This document shows, in pieces, positions 45,440-54,337 of a stretch of DNA of 64,000 nucleotides. Below the pieces are notes generated by a model. The model was given only the letters and a program-made list of their open reading frames with translations, searched no databases and was not told the DNA's origin. How positions within the stretch are numbered: position 1 is the stretch's first letter; every line of letters starts with the position of its first letter. The DNA is from Anditalea andensis (GTDB taxonomy: Bacteria; Bacteroidota; Bacteroidia; Cytophagales; Cyclobacteriaceae): the NCBI RefSeq assembly GCF_000714815.1, contig NZ_JMIH01000004.1, positions 1 to 64,000 on the forward strand, read 5' to 3'. The position numbers and the translations under genes are program-made.

Positions 45440-47548
45440 ATGGCAATTTTAGAAAAACAATACAAACACGTTTCTAACCTATGGGACGAGCAAAAAGCAG
45501 CTTCGTTTGGAGACGATGAAGTAGCACTTTTAATATACAGATCCAATATGCTGGGAGCTGATCTTAGGATCACCAATTACGGCGGTGGCAATACATCCTG
45601 CAAGACTTTTGAAAAAGACCCCCTATCAGGTAAGCAGGTAGAAATCATGTGGGTAAAAGGATCCGGTGGAGACATAGGTACGCTGACCAAAGCCGGACTT
45701 GCCGGACTATATGTGGACAAGCTTAGAGCTTTGGAATCGGTTTATAGAGGTTTGGAGTTTGAAGATGAAATGGTGGAGCTTTTTAATCACTGCATCTATG
45801 ACCTGGATTCTAAAGCGCCTTCTATAGATACCCCTTTACATGCTTTTCTACCCTTTAAGCATATAGATCACCTTCACCCGGATGCGGCCATAGCCATAGC
45901 AGCTTCCAAAGAAGGGGAAAAGATCACCCAAGAACTCTTCGAAGGCCAGATAGCCTGGGTGCCATGGCAGAGACCTGGCTTCGATCTAGGCCTTCAGCTA
46001 AAGAAAGCACTTGAAGATAATCCGGGAATCCGCGGCATCATGCTAGGTGGCCACGGTCTATTCACTTGGGGAGATACTGCATATGACTGTTATATTAATA
46101 GTCTGGAAGTGATCGAAAAAGCATCCCAGTATCTGGAAGAAAATTATGGCAAAAACAGACCTGTATTCGGTGGAGACAAAATCCAGTCTCTGGCTCCTGA
46201 AAAAAGAAAAGACCAGGCAGCTATCATCGCTCCCCTATTGAGAGGCCTTGCTTCCAGCTATGATCGTATGGTAGGTACCTTCAATGATTCCGATGCCGTA
46301 CTTCAGTTTATTAATTCGAATGATCTTGACAAGTTGGCTCCGCTGGGAACCTCCTGCCCTGACCACTTCCTCCGAACCAAAATCCGGCCACTGGTACTTG
46401 ACATCCCTGCGGATCAGGATCTTTCTGACCTGGCCCAATTAAAGGAGCATATCTCTAAACTGTTTGCAGACTACAGAGACTCTTATAAAGACTATTACGA
46501 AACACATAAAAGGTCAAACAGCCCGGGAATGCGTGATCCAAACCCAGTGATCATCCTTTGGCCGGGTGTGGGTATGTTCTCCTACGCCAAAAACAAGCAG
46601 ACCTCCAGAGTGGCAAGTGAGTTTTATATCAATGCCATCAATGTAATGCGCGGTGCAGAAGCGGTATCAGAATATGTATCATTGCCTCTGCAAGAAGCTT
46701 TTGATATCGAGTACTGGCTACTTGAAGAAGCCAAGCTTCAAAGAATGCCTAAAGAGCAGCCACTTTCCCGCAAAGTGGCTCTTATCACCGGTAGTGCAGG
46801 TGGTATCGGTAAAGCTATAGCGGATAAACTTGCCAAAGAAGGAGCCTGTGTAGTGCTTACTGACCTTGATCCGGAGAGATTAAAAGAATCTATAAAAGAT
46901 TTTAATAAAGATACCGGAATACAGGTGCCATTAAATGTGCTGGAGCCTGAATCTATTGTAAAAGCTTTTAAAGCGGCAAGCCTGGCTTTTGGCGGAGTGG
47001 ACATAGTGGTAAACTGTGCCGGTCTGGCCATCAGCAAGCCCCTGACAGATACTTCTGAAGCAGACTGGGATCTATTGAATGATGTTCTTGTAAAAGGACA
47101 GTTTATGGTCTCTCAGGAAGGCGTTAAAATCTTAAGGGCCCAAGCGCTCGGCGGAGACATCATCAATATCGCCAGTAAGAATGCATTGGTATCCGGACCA
47201 AACAATGTAGGATATGGGACGGCAAAAGCCGCACAGGTACATATGTCCAGATTACTGGCAGCAGAACTTGGCCCTGATAAGATCAGAGTAAATGTGGTAA
47301 ATCCAGATGCAGTGATCGAAGGATCCAAAATCTGGGAAGGCAAATGGGCTGAAGGCAGAGCTAAAGCATATGGTATCTCGGTAGAAGATCTTCCTGCCCA
47401 CTATGCCAAAAGGACACTTCTCAATGAGATCATCAGCACGGAAGATATTGCCAATGGCGTATTTGCCTTTGTAGGTGGATCCTTATCCAAAAGCACAGGA
47501 AACATTCTGAATGTAGATGGTGGCGTGGCAGCAGCATTTGTCAGGTAA
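45440..47548 (+). CDS. rhaEW: bifunctional rhamnulose-1-phosphate aldolase / lactaldehyde dehydrogenase RhaEW
   Basis: A 702-residue cytoplasmic fusion. Residues ~1-420 are a class II aldolase (ITNYGGGNTSCKTF, DTPLHAFLPFKHIDHLHPDA with Zn-binding His residues, GIMLGGHGLFTWGDTAYD) that splits L-rhamnulose-1-phosphate into dihydroxyacetone phosphate and L-lactaldehyde. Residues ~445-702 are a short-chain dehydrogenase (VALITGSAGGIGKAIA, VVNCAGLA, catalytic YGTAK, GNILNVDGG) that oxidises the lactaldehyde to L-lactate. This fused enzyme is known from several bacteria, including Bacillus yuxG and Chloroflexus RhaEW. It ends at a strong terminator. The L-lactate product is the substrate of LutABC encoded 4.7 kb downstream. 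Confidence 0.95.
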   Translation: MAILEKQYKHVSNLWDEQKAASFGDDEVALLIYRSNMLGADLRITNYGGGNTSCKTFEKDPLSGKQVEIMWVKGSGGDIGTLTKAGLAGLYVDKLRALESVYRGLEFEDEMVELFNHCIYDLDSKAPSIDTPLHAFLPFKHIDHLHPDAAIAIAASKEGEKITQELFEGQIAWVPWQRPGFDLGLQLKKALEDNPGIRGIMLGGHGLFTWGDTAYDCYINSLEVIEKASQYLEENYGKNRPVFGGDKIQSLAPEKRKDQAAIIAPLLRGLASSYDRMVGTFNDSDAVLQFINSNDLDKLAPLGTSCPDHFLRTKIRPLVLDIPADQDLSDLAQLKEHISKLFADYRDSYKDYYETHKRSNSPGMRDPNPVIILWPGVGMFSYAKNKQTSRVASEFYINAINVMRGAEAVSEYVSLPLQEAFDIEYWLLEEAKLQRMPKEQPLSRKVALITGSAGGIGKAIADKLAKEGACVVLTDLDPERLKESIKDFNKDTGIQVPLNVLEPESIVKAFKAASLAFGGVDIVVNCAGLAISKPLTDTSEADWDLLNDVLVKGQFMVSQEGVKILRAQALGGDIINIASKNALVSGPNNVGYGTAKAAQVHMSRLLAAELGPDKIRVNVVNPDAVIEGSKIWEGKWAEGRAKAYGISVEDLPAHYAKRTLLNEIISTEDIANGVFAFVGGSLSKSTGNILNVDGGVAAAFVR

Positions 47549-47566
47549 TTTTAATTACAAGTAAAT

Positions 47567-47623
47567 CTTCCGGATTTCTGCAGAAATTTATTCTATGCAG
47601 CAATAGAATCCGGAAGGTTTTTT
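47567..47623 (+). terminator. intrinsic terminator of rhaEW
   Basis: CTTCCGGATT (47,567-47,576) pairs perfectly with AATCCGGAAG (47,607-47,616), followed by GTTTTTT. The 30-base loop contains a second small hairpin (CTGCAG / TATGCAG). It starts 19 bases after the stop codon. Confidence 0.85.
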
Positions 47624-47805
47624 ACCTGGACCTTTCAGGATCTTTGTGTTGCCCTAACCTCATAAAGCTTCCTGGAAGGTTAATTATTTTATATCACCGG
47701 CTTTTTCTATATTTTGCTTATGATTTTAAGAGATATGTAAAAGTCAATGAGGATAATACATTACTCAATCCTGAATTTTAATTCTATCATTATTTCGACC
47801 CCAAA

Positions 47806-49083
47806 ATGAAATTAACCACAGATCATATCCAGCAATCTAATACCAAACTGAAAAAAGAGCACCAACGTAAATTCGATTTTTTAGCGGAATCCTTAGACCA
47901 GCGGGGTCTGGATGTTTCCGAACTTATACAAAAAATTAAAGATCTCCAGATAGCCATTCCAAGTTGGGCACTGGGTGCAGGCGGTACCAGGTTTGGCAGA
48001 TTTTCGGGTGCTGGAGAACCCGCTACCCTTATCCATAAGATACAGGATGTAGGCATCCTGCATGCACTCAATAAATCAAACAATGCCGTATCTCTCCATA
48101 TCCCCTGGGACACCCCTCAGGATTATGAGGCTATTAAACAGATTGCTGATGAAGTTCAGATAGGTTTTGACGCGGTCAATTCCAATACCTTTCAGGATCA
48201 GGCAGGACAGCTACAGTCATATAAATATGGTTCTCTTGCCAATTCAGAGCAGGCTGTAAGAGATCTTGCAGTCCAGCATAACAAGGAGGTAATTGAGATC
48301 GGTAAGAAATTGGGATCAAAAGCTTTGACGGTGTGGCTGGCAGATGGGGCAAGTTTCCCTGGACAGCACAGCCTTAGAAAAGCTTTGCAAAACACCTACA
48401 GCTCACTGCAGGAGATCTATAAAGACCTACCGGAAGACTGGAAGATGCTGGTGGAATATAAGCCATATGAGCCTAACTTCTACAGCACGGTAATTCAGGA
48501 TTGGGGCACTTCATTCCTATTAGCCAATAAATTGGGGCCTAAAGCCTTTACACTCGTGGATCTGGGCCATCATCTGCCCAATACCAATATCGAGCAGATC
48601 GTTGCCACCCTGATGACTGAAAAAAAATTGGGAGGCTTCCATTTTAACGACTCCAAATATGGAGATGATGACCTTACTGTTGGCAGCATCAAGCCGTATC
48701 AGTTATTCCTGATCTTTCATGAATTGATCCGTGGTTTTGACGAAACAGAAAACCCTCCCTTATCCTGGATGATCGATGCCAGTCATAATTTAAAGGATCC
48801 ATTGGAGGACCTATTACAGTCTGTGGAAGCGATCAAAATATCATATGCACAGGCACTGCTGGTAGACCAGAAAGCTCTGGAGTCGGCACAGGAATCCCAT
48901 GATGTGACTGCAGCCCAGGATATCTTGCAGGATGCCTATAGGACAGATGTGAGGCCTCTATTGGCTGAAGCCATTAGGCAGTCCGGTGGCGCCATTTCTG
49001 CCATAGACGCCTATAGAAATCTGAATGTGAGAGAGCAGTTGATTAAGGAAAGAGGTAAAAGCAGTAAAGCAAGTGGATTATAA
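47806..49083 (+). CDS. rhaI: L-rhamnose isomerase RhaI
   Basis: A 425-residue cytoplasmic isomerase converting L-rhamnose to L-rhamnulose, of the Pseudomonas stutzeri type (often RhaI) rather than the E. coli RhaA type. Metal ligands are recognisable in order: Glu in MLVEYKPYEP near residue 223, Asp in LVDLGHHLP near 258, His and Asp in GGFHFNDSKYGDDDL near 283-291, and Asp in MIDASHN near 327. The N-terminal IPSWALGAGGTRFGRF loop is characteristic. It overlaps the rhamnulokinase gene by up to 11 bases, forming a rhaI-rhaB operon. A weak variant of the shared promoter element (CAGGAT core at 47,636) precedes it. Confidence 0.95.
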   Translation: MKLTTDHIQQSNTKLKKEHQRKFDFLAESLDQRGLDVSELIQKIKDLQIAIPSWALGAGGTRFGRFSGAGEPATLIHKIQDVGILHALNKSNNAVSLHIPWDTPQDYEAIKQIADEVQIGFDAVNSNTFQDQAGQLQSYKYGSLANSEQAVRDLAVQHNKEVIEIGKKLGSKALTVWLADGASFPGQHSLRKALQNTYSSLQEIYKDLPEDWKMLVEYKPYEPNFYSTVIQDWGTSFLLANKLGPKAFTLVDLGHHLPNTNIEQIVATLMTEKKLGGFHFNDSKYGDDDLTVGSIKPYQLFLIFHELIRGFDETENPPLSWMIDASHNLKDPLEDLLQSVEAIKISYAQALLVDQKALESAQESHDVTAAQDILQDAYRTDVRPLLAEAIRQSGGAISAIDAYRNLNVREQLIKERGKSSKASGL

Positions 49084-49084
49084 G

Positions 49085-50437
49085 ATGCAGAAGGTTTCAG
49101 TTACAGCCATATTTGATATCGGAAAAACCAACAAAAAGTTCTTCCTTTTCGATGAGGAATTCAATGAGGTTTACAAAGTCTACCATCGGCTGGATTATGT
49201 ACAGGATGAGGACGGGGATCCCTGCGAATCTTTGGATGAACTGACCCGCTGGATCAAAAAGACGCTGGATGAAGCTTTGGCTTTACCACAGTTTCTAATC
49301 CAAAAGCTGAACTTCACCACCTATGGTGCCTCACTTGTCCATGTAAACAAAGATGGGGAACCTGTAACCCCGCTATACAATTATACCAAAGAATATCCCG
49401 AAGCTTTATTGGAGGAATTCTACGCCAAATATGGAGGACGGGAACAGTTCTGCAAAGAAACCTCCTCTCCTGCCCTGGGCATGATCAATTCCGGTCTGCA
49501 GCTATATTGGCTGAAATATACGAAGCCGGAGATATTCAAAAAGATAGCCTTTTCTCTCCACCTGCCCCAGTATCTCAGCTTTATATTTACCGGCAAAATG
49601 GTTTCTGATTATACCAGTATTGGTTGCCATACGGGACTATGGGATTTTAAGGAGAAAGCTTACCACCGCTGGTTAAAGGAAGAGGAGATTCTTCACATGC
49701 TACCCGTGGTGAAGGATACTACCGAAACTTTTTCGATCACCTATCGCAAACAGGCCATGTCAGTGGGCACCGGTGTCCATGATTCTTCCGCTGCACTGCT
49801 CCCCTATCTAAAAACCAACAGAGAGCCTTTTGTCCTGCTCAGCACCGGCACCTGGGCCATCAGCATCAATCCATTTAATTCCAGTCCCCTGGCCAGCAAA
49901 GAACTGGAACTGGATAGCCTCCACTTCATCGGGATCAATGGAAGTCCTATTAAAATCAGTAGGCTTTTTATCGGAGAAGAACATAAGGTGCAGATAGAGA
50001 AGCTTTATAACCACTTTAATTTGGAAAAGGGCTATTACAAAGAGCTTAAATTTGATGCTGGCCTCTATCAAAATACCAATCAATACCGTGGTAAAAGATT
50101 TAAATTTGAATACCTAAAGCCGGAACCTTATGGAATACAGCAAGCAGAGAAAACAGATCTAAGCAGCTTTGCTGATTTCGATGAGGCCTATTATTGCTTT
50201 TTGCATGAATTGACAGATCTGCAGGTGGCTTCATTGAATTTAATACTAGAAGGGTCATCTGTTTCAAAAATCTACATCGACGGAGGGTTCAATGCCAATG
50301 ATATGTTTGTGGAAATGCTAAGGGATAAGCTGGCTCCCATAAAAGTGGAAACCTGTGATTTTGCTTTGGGGACAGCGCTTGGCGCGGCTATTCTGGTAAA
50401 TAAAGCAACAGAAGATTTGATGATGACAGCATCATAA
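49085..50437 (+). CDS. rhaB: rhamnulokinase, FGGY family
   Basis: The ATG at 49,085 (one base after the rhaI stop) gives 450 residues; an in-frame ATG 12 bases earlier overlaps rhaI. FGGY-kinase features: phosphate loop AIFDIGKTNKKFFLFDE at residues 8-24, LNFTTYGASLV near 82, LLSTGTWAISINPF near 258, YIDGGFNANDMFVEML near 398 and FALGTALGAAILV near 425. It phosphorylates L-rhamnulose at C1, feeding RhaEW. It is shorter than E. coli RhaB (about 489) and of the Bacteroidota-type branch, so the substrate call rests mainly on its coupling to rhaI. Confidence 0.9.
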   Translation: MQKVSVTAIFDIGKTNKKFFLFDEEFNEVYKVYHRLDYVQDEDGDPCESLDELTRWIKKTLDEALALPQFLIQKLNFTTYGASLVHVNKDGEPVTPLYNYTKEYPEALLEEFYAKYGGREQFCKETSSPALGMINSGLQLYWLKYTKPEIFKKIAFSLHLPQYLSFIFTGKMVSDYTSIGCHTGLWDFKEKAYHRWLKEEEILHMLPVVKDTTETFSITYRKQAMSVGTGVHDSSAALLPYLKTNREPFVLLSTGTWAISINPFNSSPLASKELELDSLHFIGINGSPIKISRLFIGEEHKVQIEKLYNHFNLEKGYYKELKFDAGLYQNTNQYRGKRFKFEYLKPEPYGIQQAEKTDLSSFADFDEAYYCFLHELTDLQVASLNLILEGSSVSKIYIDGGFNANDMFVEMLRDKLAPIKVETCDFALGTALGAAILVNKATEDLMMTAS

Positions 50438-50520
50438 CAATATATTTACGCTAAGTTCGTCTGCAAAATGTTGATGTATCATGCTTCCCATCCCAAGATG
50501 ATTCCAAGTTTATCAGAGTA

Positions 50521-50616
50521 TAATCTAAATTTTAGGCCTAATTTTTAGAACGTAATCTAAATATTAGGCATAATTTTTAGAATACAATCTAAATATTCGG
50601 TATTTTTGATTACAAT
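50521..50616. repeat. three tandem 32-base palindromic repeats before the DUF4143 gene
   Basis: Three direct copies begin at 50,521, 50,553 and 50,585, each starting yAATCTAAATwTT and, in the first two, ending AATTTTTAGAA. Copies 1 and 2 differ at four positions; copy 3 is decayed in its second half. Each unit is itself palindromic: copy 1 is TCTAAA...TAGGCCTA...TTTAGA with 22 of 26 symmetric positions. The spacing of about three helical turns puts all on one DNA face, and the last copy ends ten bases before the start codon at 50,626. Confidence 0.8.
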
Positions 50617-50625
50617 TCGTCTAAT

Positions 50626-51759
50626 ATGATAACAAGAGAACTTGAGGATAAAATCATTTCTTCGTGCTTTAATGGTAAGATTATTATTTTGTTGGGTCCA
50701 AGACAGGTAGGGAAGACTACGCTTCTAAAAGAAATTGTGAGAAAATTGAACGTGTCTTCGGTATGGTTTAATGCTGATGAAGCAGATATTTTGGATGCGT
50801 TTTCTTCTGCTGTCACCAGTTCACAGTTAATTCAATTGATCGGAGCAAATAATAAATTAGTAATTATAGATGAGGCACACCAAATCTCGGATATCGGGAG
50901 AAAGCTCAAGCTCATTTTCGACAATAGGCCTGACATACAGATTATCGCTACCGGATCATCCGCTTTTGATCTTCAGAACCAAACTGCTGAACCGCTGACC
51001 GGCAGAAAAAATACCTTTTATCTTTTCCCTATCAGCTTTAAAGAAACAGTAAACCATACATCTTTGATAGAGGCCAAAAGACTATTAGACTCAAGATTGA
51101 TTTATGGGTTTTATCCCGAAATAGTAAATAACCCTGGTAATGAAAAAGAAATATTGGTGGAAATTGCCCAAAGTTATCTTTACAAAGATGTACTGCAAAT
51201 GGACAGTATCAGAAAACCAAGCCATATCGAAAAACTTTTGAAGGCATTGGCTTTTCAGGTTGGGAGTGAAGTCAGTTATCATGAATTGGCCCAACTTATA
51301 GGCAATATCGATACAGCTACTGTTGAAAAATATCTTGATTTGTTGGAAAAAGCATTTGTTATATTTAAACTGCCAGCTTTCAGCCGAAATCTTAGAAATG
51401 AAATTAAGAAGGGAAAGAAATACTATTTTTTTGATAACGGAATACGTAATGTTCTCATTAGTAATTTTTCACTTCCCGAAATGCGTCTGGATAAAGGTGC
51501 TTTATGGGAAAATTTCCTTATTTCTGAAAGGTTAAAGCTAAATGCATACAATAGAAATTATGTCAACACCTATTTTTGGCGCACCCATGATAAAGCAGAA
51601 ATAGACTACATTGAAGAGACAGATGGTATGCTCAATGCTTTTGAATTCAAATGGAAAGAACAGAAGGTCAAGTTTCCGGCATCTTTTCTCCAAGCCTATC
51701 CAGATCATAATACGACTGTAGTTACTAGAAAAAAATTTACTGAATTTGTTGGGTCATAG
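50626..51759 (+). CDS. AAA_14 / DUF4143 ATP-binding protein
   Basis: A 377-residue P-loop ATPase. Walker A is IILLGPRQVGKTTLLKEI near residue 19-36, Walker B LVIIDEAHQI near 81, and a sensor segment IQIIATGSSAFDL near 105. The C-terminal half is DUF4143 (YLDLLEKAFVIFKLPAFSRN, KKYYFFDNGIRNVLISNF, WRTHDKAEIDYIEE) ending in a nuclease-like D-x-n-E-x-K remnant (EIDYIEE...AFEFKW). This family is widespread, often single-gene, and of unknown role; defence and restriction-related functions have been suggested. It is transcribed through three palindromic repeats unlike any other promoter in the window. Codon use looks more AT-rich than the rhamnose genes around it. Confidence 0.9.
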   Translation: MITRELEDKIISSCFNGKIIILLGPRQVGKTTLLKEIVRKLNVSSVWFNADEADILDAFSSAVTSSQLIQLIGANNKLVIIDEAHQISDIGRKLKLIFDNRPDIQIIATGSSAFDLQNQTAEPLTGRKNTFYLFPISFKETVNHTSLIEAKRLLDSRLIYGFYPEIVNNPGNEKEILVEIAQSYLYKDVLQMDSIRKPSHIEKLLKALAFQVGSEVSYHELAQLIGNIDTATVEKYLDLLEKAFVIFKLPAFSRNLRNEIKKGKKYYFFDNGIRNVLISNFSLPEMRLDKGALWENFLISERLKLNAYNRNYVNTYFWRTHDKAEIDYIEETDGMLNAFEFKWKEQKVKFPASFLQAYPDHNTTVVTRKKFTEFVGS

Positions 51760-51864
51760 AGGATATTTACCTCGTACCAAGCTTTTCAACTAATTCACCT
51801 CTTAATTTGTCTATTAGGATTACTTTATCTTTTCTTTAAAAAAATGTATTGTTCAACATTTATT

Positions 51865-51902
51865 CCTTTGAAAAAATGTAATTGATCACACTTTTTCAAA
51901 GG
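51865..51902. terminator. hairpin after the DUF4143 gene
   Basis: Perfect 11-base inverted repeat CCTTTGAAAAA / TTTTTCAAAGG around a 16-base loop, with weaker pairing beyond the arms. It lies 105 bases past the DUF4143 stop and 160 bases before the lut promoter, so termination or insulation is likely. Confidence 0.55.
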
Positions 51903-52061
51903 AAAAGTTGTAAATCATATGTATATTTAAAGCTTTGTATGGAGTACATACTTCACATCATTTTAAATCATTTACTATCACGTAATGATACTTATACTAT
52001 TTTGGCCTATCCAAAATTCCCCCAATCCTTTACAAATATTATCCTTTCCCAATAAACCCGA

Positions 52062-52101
52062 CACTACAGGATATTTCTGGTTAAGAATTATTCTATCTTA
52101 G
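52062..52101 (+). promoter_or_regulatory. composite promoter of lutABC
   Basis: CACTACAGGATAT (52,062-52,074) matches the shared 13-mer at 10 of 13 positions with the TACAGGATA core intact. After exactly 19 bases comes TATCTTAG (52,094-52,101), matching TAnnTTTG at all but one position. Confidence 0.65.
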
Positions 52102-52223
52102 AAATATGATTTTATTAAAATCCATAAAATATGGATTTGTTAATCAAAACTTTCTCATGATCAGCTAATTAAAAAACATTATTTAATTTTCATGATTATA
52201 CATCAAGCTCCTATCAACAAAGA

Positions 52224-52979
52224 ATGCATCAAAATAAGAACATTGCCCTTTTTCTCCCCTGCTATGTAGACCAGTTTTATCCTAATGTTGGCATCGCTAC
52301 CATTCAGCTATTGGAAAAATTGGGTTGCAAGGTAAGTTTTCCAATGGACCAGACCTGCTGTGGCCAGCCCATGGCCAATGCCGGATATGAAAGGGATACA
52401 GTCGGCACTGCCAAGCATTTTATAAAGACATTTAAGGATTTCGATTATATAGTTGCTCCATCGGGCAGCTGTGTCCTTCATGTAAAAGAACACAGCCCAT
52501 CCATCCAGGGTTTTGAAACAGAACAGGCAGCCATGCATCATAAAATCTTTGAGCTGACCGAATTTCTGGTTGATGTATTGAGAGTGGGGCCAATTAAAGG
52601 ATCTTATCCTCATAAGGTAGGTTTTCACTCCAGCTGCCATGGACAGCGGGGGCTTAGGTTAAGCGCTTCTTCAGAACTGAACGAACCACCGTTCAACAAA
52701 GCGAAACAACTGCTGGAAGGTCTGGAAGGCCTGGAATGGGTAGAGCTGGACCGTAAGGATGAGTGCTGTGGATTTGGGGGAACATTTGCTGTCACCGAGG
52801 AAGCGCTATCTATCCAGATGGGAAAAGACCGATTGGCTGACCATCAGAAGAACAATGTAGAAATACTGGCCGGTGGTGATATGTCTTGCCTGATGCATAT
52901 GCAGGGAATCTCCTCCCGAAATAATAATGGTGTCAAGTTTAAACACATTGCAGAAATATTAAATGAAGTGATCCGATGA
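52224..52979 (+). CDS. lutA: L-lactate oxidation complex subunit LutA
   Basis: A 251-residue cysteine-rich oxidoreductase of the LutA/YkgE type, cytoplasmic, part of the complex that oxidises L-lactate to pyruvate. Both CCG domains are visible: MDQTCCGQPMANAGY near residue 42 and KDECCGFGGTFAV near 180, with GFHSSCHGQRGLR near 137. Length is standard. It overlaps lutB by four bases (ATGA), the first link of a three-gene coupled operon. Promoter evidence ties it to the rhamnose genes, which make L-lactate through RhaEW. Confidence 0.95.
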   Translation: MHQNKNIALFLPCYVDQFYPNVGIATIQLLEKLGCKVSFPMDQTCCGQPMANAGYERDTVGTAKHFIKTFKDFDYIVAPSGSCVLHVKEHSPSIQGFETEQAAMHHKIFELTEFLVDVLRVGPIKGSYPHKVGFHSSCHGQRGLRLSASSELNEPPFNKAKQLLEGLEGLEWVELDRKDECCGFGGTFAVTEEALSIQMGKDRLADHQKNNVEILAGGDMSCLMHMQGISSRNNNGVKFKHIAEILNEVIR

Positions 52980-54337
52980 ACCATCCCGAAAAAGCAGCCG
53001 TATTTTTAGAAGATAAAGAAAATGCCAAATGGCATGACGAGACCCTATGGTTCGTCCGGGATAAAAGGGATGTAGTCTCCAAATCCATCCCGGAGTGGGA
53101 AGAACTACGAGAAACAGCCTCCCAGATCAAAGACAATGTGCTATCTAATCTGGATGAGTATCTCGTCGAATTTGAAAGGAATGCTTTGGCCAACGGTATT
53201 AAGGTCCACTGGGCCAAAGATGCCGAAGAGCACAATAAAATAGTGCTTAATATCCTGCAGCAAAATGACTGCAAGGCTATCGTCAAGAGTAAATCCATCC
53301 TGACCGAAGAGTGCCACCTCAACCAATACCTGGAAAAAAACGGCGTAGATGTAGTGGATACAGATCTGGGTGAAAGGATCGTCCAGTTCCTCAACCAGCC
53401 CCCCAGCCACATCGTACTCCCTGCCATACATTTAAAGAAAGCCCAGGTATCCGATATCTTTCACGATAAATTAAATACTGAAAAAGGGAATCATGATCCT
53501 TCTTACCTCACTAATGCAGCCAGACTTCACCTGCGTGAAAAGTTTTTGGCAGCAAAGGTAGCCCTTACCGGCGTAAATTTCGGAGTGGCAGAGACAGGTG
53601 AATTTGTGGTTTGTACCAATGAAGGCAATGCCGATATGGGCGTTCACCTTGCAGACGTTCATGTAGCCTGTATGGGTATAGAGAAGATCATTCCTAAGCG
53701 GGAGCATCTTGGTGTATTTCTAAGACTGCTGGCAAGATCCGCTACGGGGCAGAGTGTAACCAATTATAATTCCCATTTCAGAAGTCCTGCCAAGGGCAAA
53801 GAAATCCATATCGTATTGTTGGACAATGGCAGAACCGAACAGCTGGGAAGAGAAAAATTCAAAAACTCCCTCAAATGCATCCGATGTGGTGCCTGTATGA
53901 ATACCTGCCCTATCTACCGCCGAAGTGGTGGTTACAGTTATGGCAGCGTAGTGCCTGGTCCGATAGGCTCAATTCTCTCTCCGGGGATTGACCTGAAGAA
54001 ACACAGTTCCCTGCCCTTTGCCTCTACCCTATGTGGCAGCTGCTCTGATGTATGCCCAGTCAAGATCAATATCCACGAACAGCTCTATGAGTGGAGACAG
54101 GAAATCACTAAAGCACAGACATCCATCAATGCCAAAAGCCTGGCCATGAAATTTGCCAATGGCATATTCTCTGTTCCCTTTGCCTATAAGTTGGGCGGTA
54201 GTATGATGCGGGGTGCTTTAAAACTATTGCCCCACAGCATCACTTATAGCAATCTCAATACTTGGGGAAAAGAACGTGATCTACCTGAAGTGCCCAAAGA
54301 ATCCTTCAAGGACTGGTATAAAAAGAACAAATTATGA
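52976..54337 (+). CDS. lutB: iron-sulfur protein LutB
   Basis: A 453-residue cytoplasmic iron-sulfur protein of the LutB/YkgF family. The DUF162-type domain fills residues ~60-300 (GVNFGVAETGEFVVCTNEGN near 200). Two [4Fe-4S] motifs follow: KCIRCGACMNTCPIYRRSGG near 300 and STLCGSCSDVCPVKINIH near 358. The C-terminal helical segment (YEWRQEITKAQTSINAKSLA) is typical. Four-base overlaps with lutA before and lutC after couple translation of all three subunits. Confidence 0.95.
   Translation: MNHPEKAAVFLEDKENAKWHDETLWFVRDKRDVVSKSIPEWEELRETASQIKDNVLSNLDEYLVEFERNALANGIKVHWAKDAEEHNKIVLNILQQNDCKAIVKSKSILTEECHLNQYLEKNGVDVVDTDLGERIVQFLNQPPSHIVLPAIHLKKAQVSDIFHDKLNTEKGNHDPSYLTNAARLHLREKFLAAKVALTGVNFGVAETGEFVVCTNEGNADMGVHLADVHVACMGIEKIIPKREHLGVFLRLLARSATGQSVTNYNSHFRSPAKGKEIHIVLLDNGRTEQLGREKFKNSLKCIRCGACMNTCPIYRRSGGYSYGSVVPGPIGSILSPGIDLKKHSSLPFASTLCGSCSDVCPVKINIHEQLYEWRQEITKAQTSINAKSLAMKFANGIFSVPFAYKLGGSMMRGALKLLPHSITYSNLNTWGKERDLPEVPKESFKDWYKKNKL

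Larger units (their letters stand above)
51760..52223. other. intergenic region carrying the lut promoter
   Basis: No gene. It contains a strong hairpin at 51,865-51,902 and the composite promoter at 52,062-52,101. The 120-base leader between promoter and lutA is AT-rich with no further structure that I can support. Confidence 0.6.

Noticed and set aside
50521-50616. CRISPR array
   Set aside because: The three 32-base units are directly adjacent with no spacers and are individually palindromic, so they are operator-like repeats.
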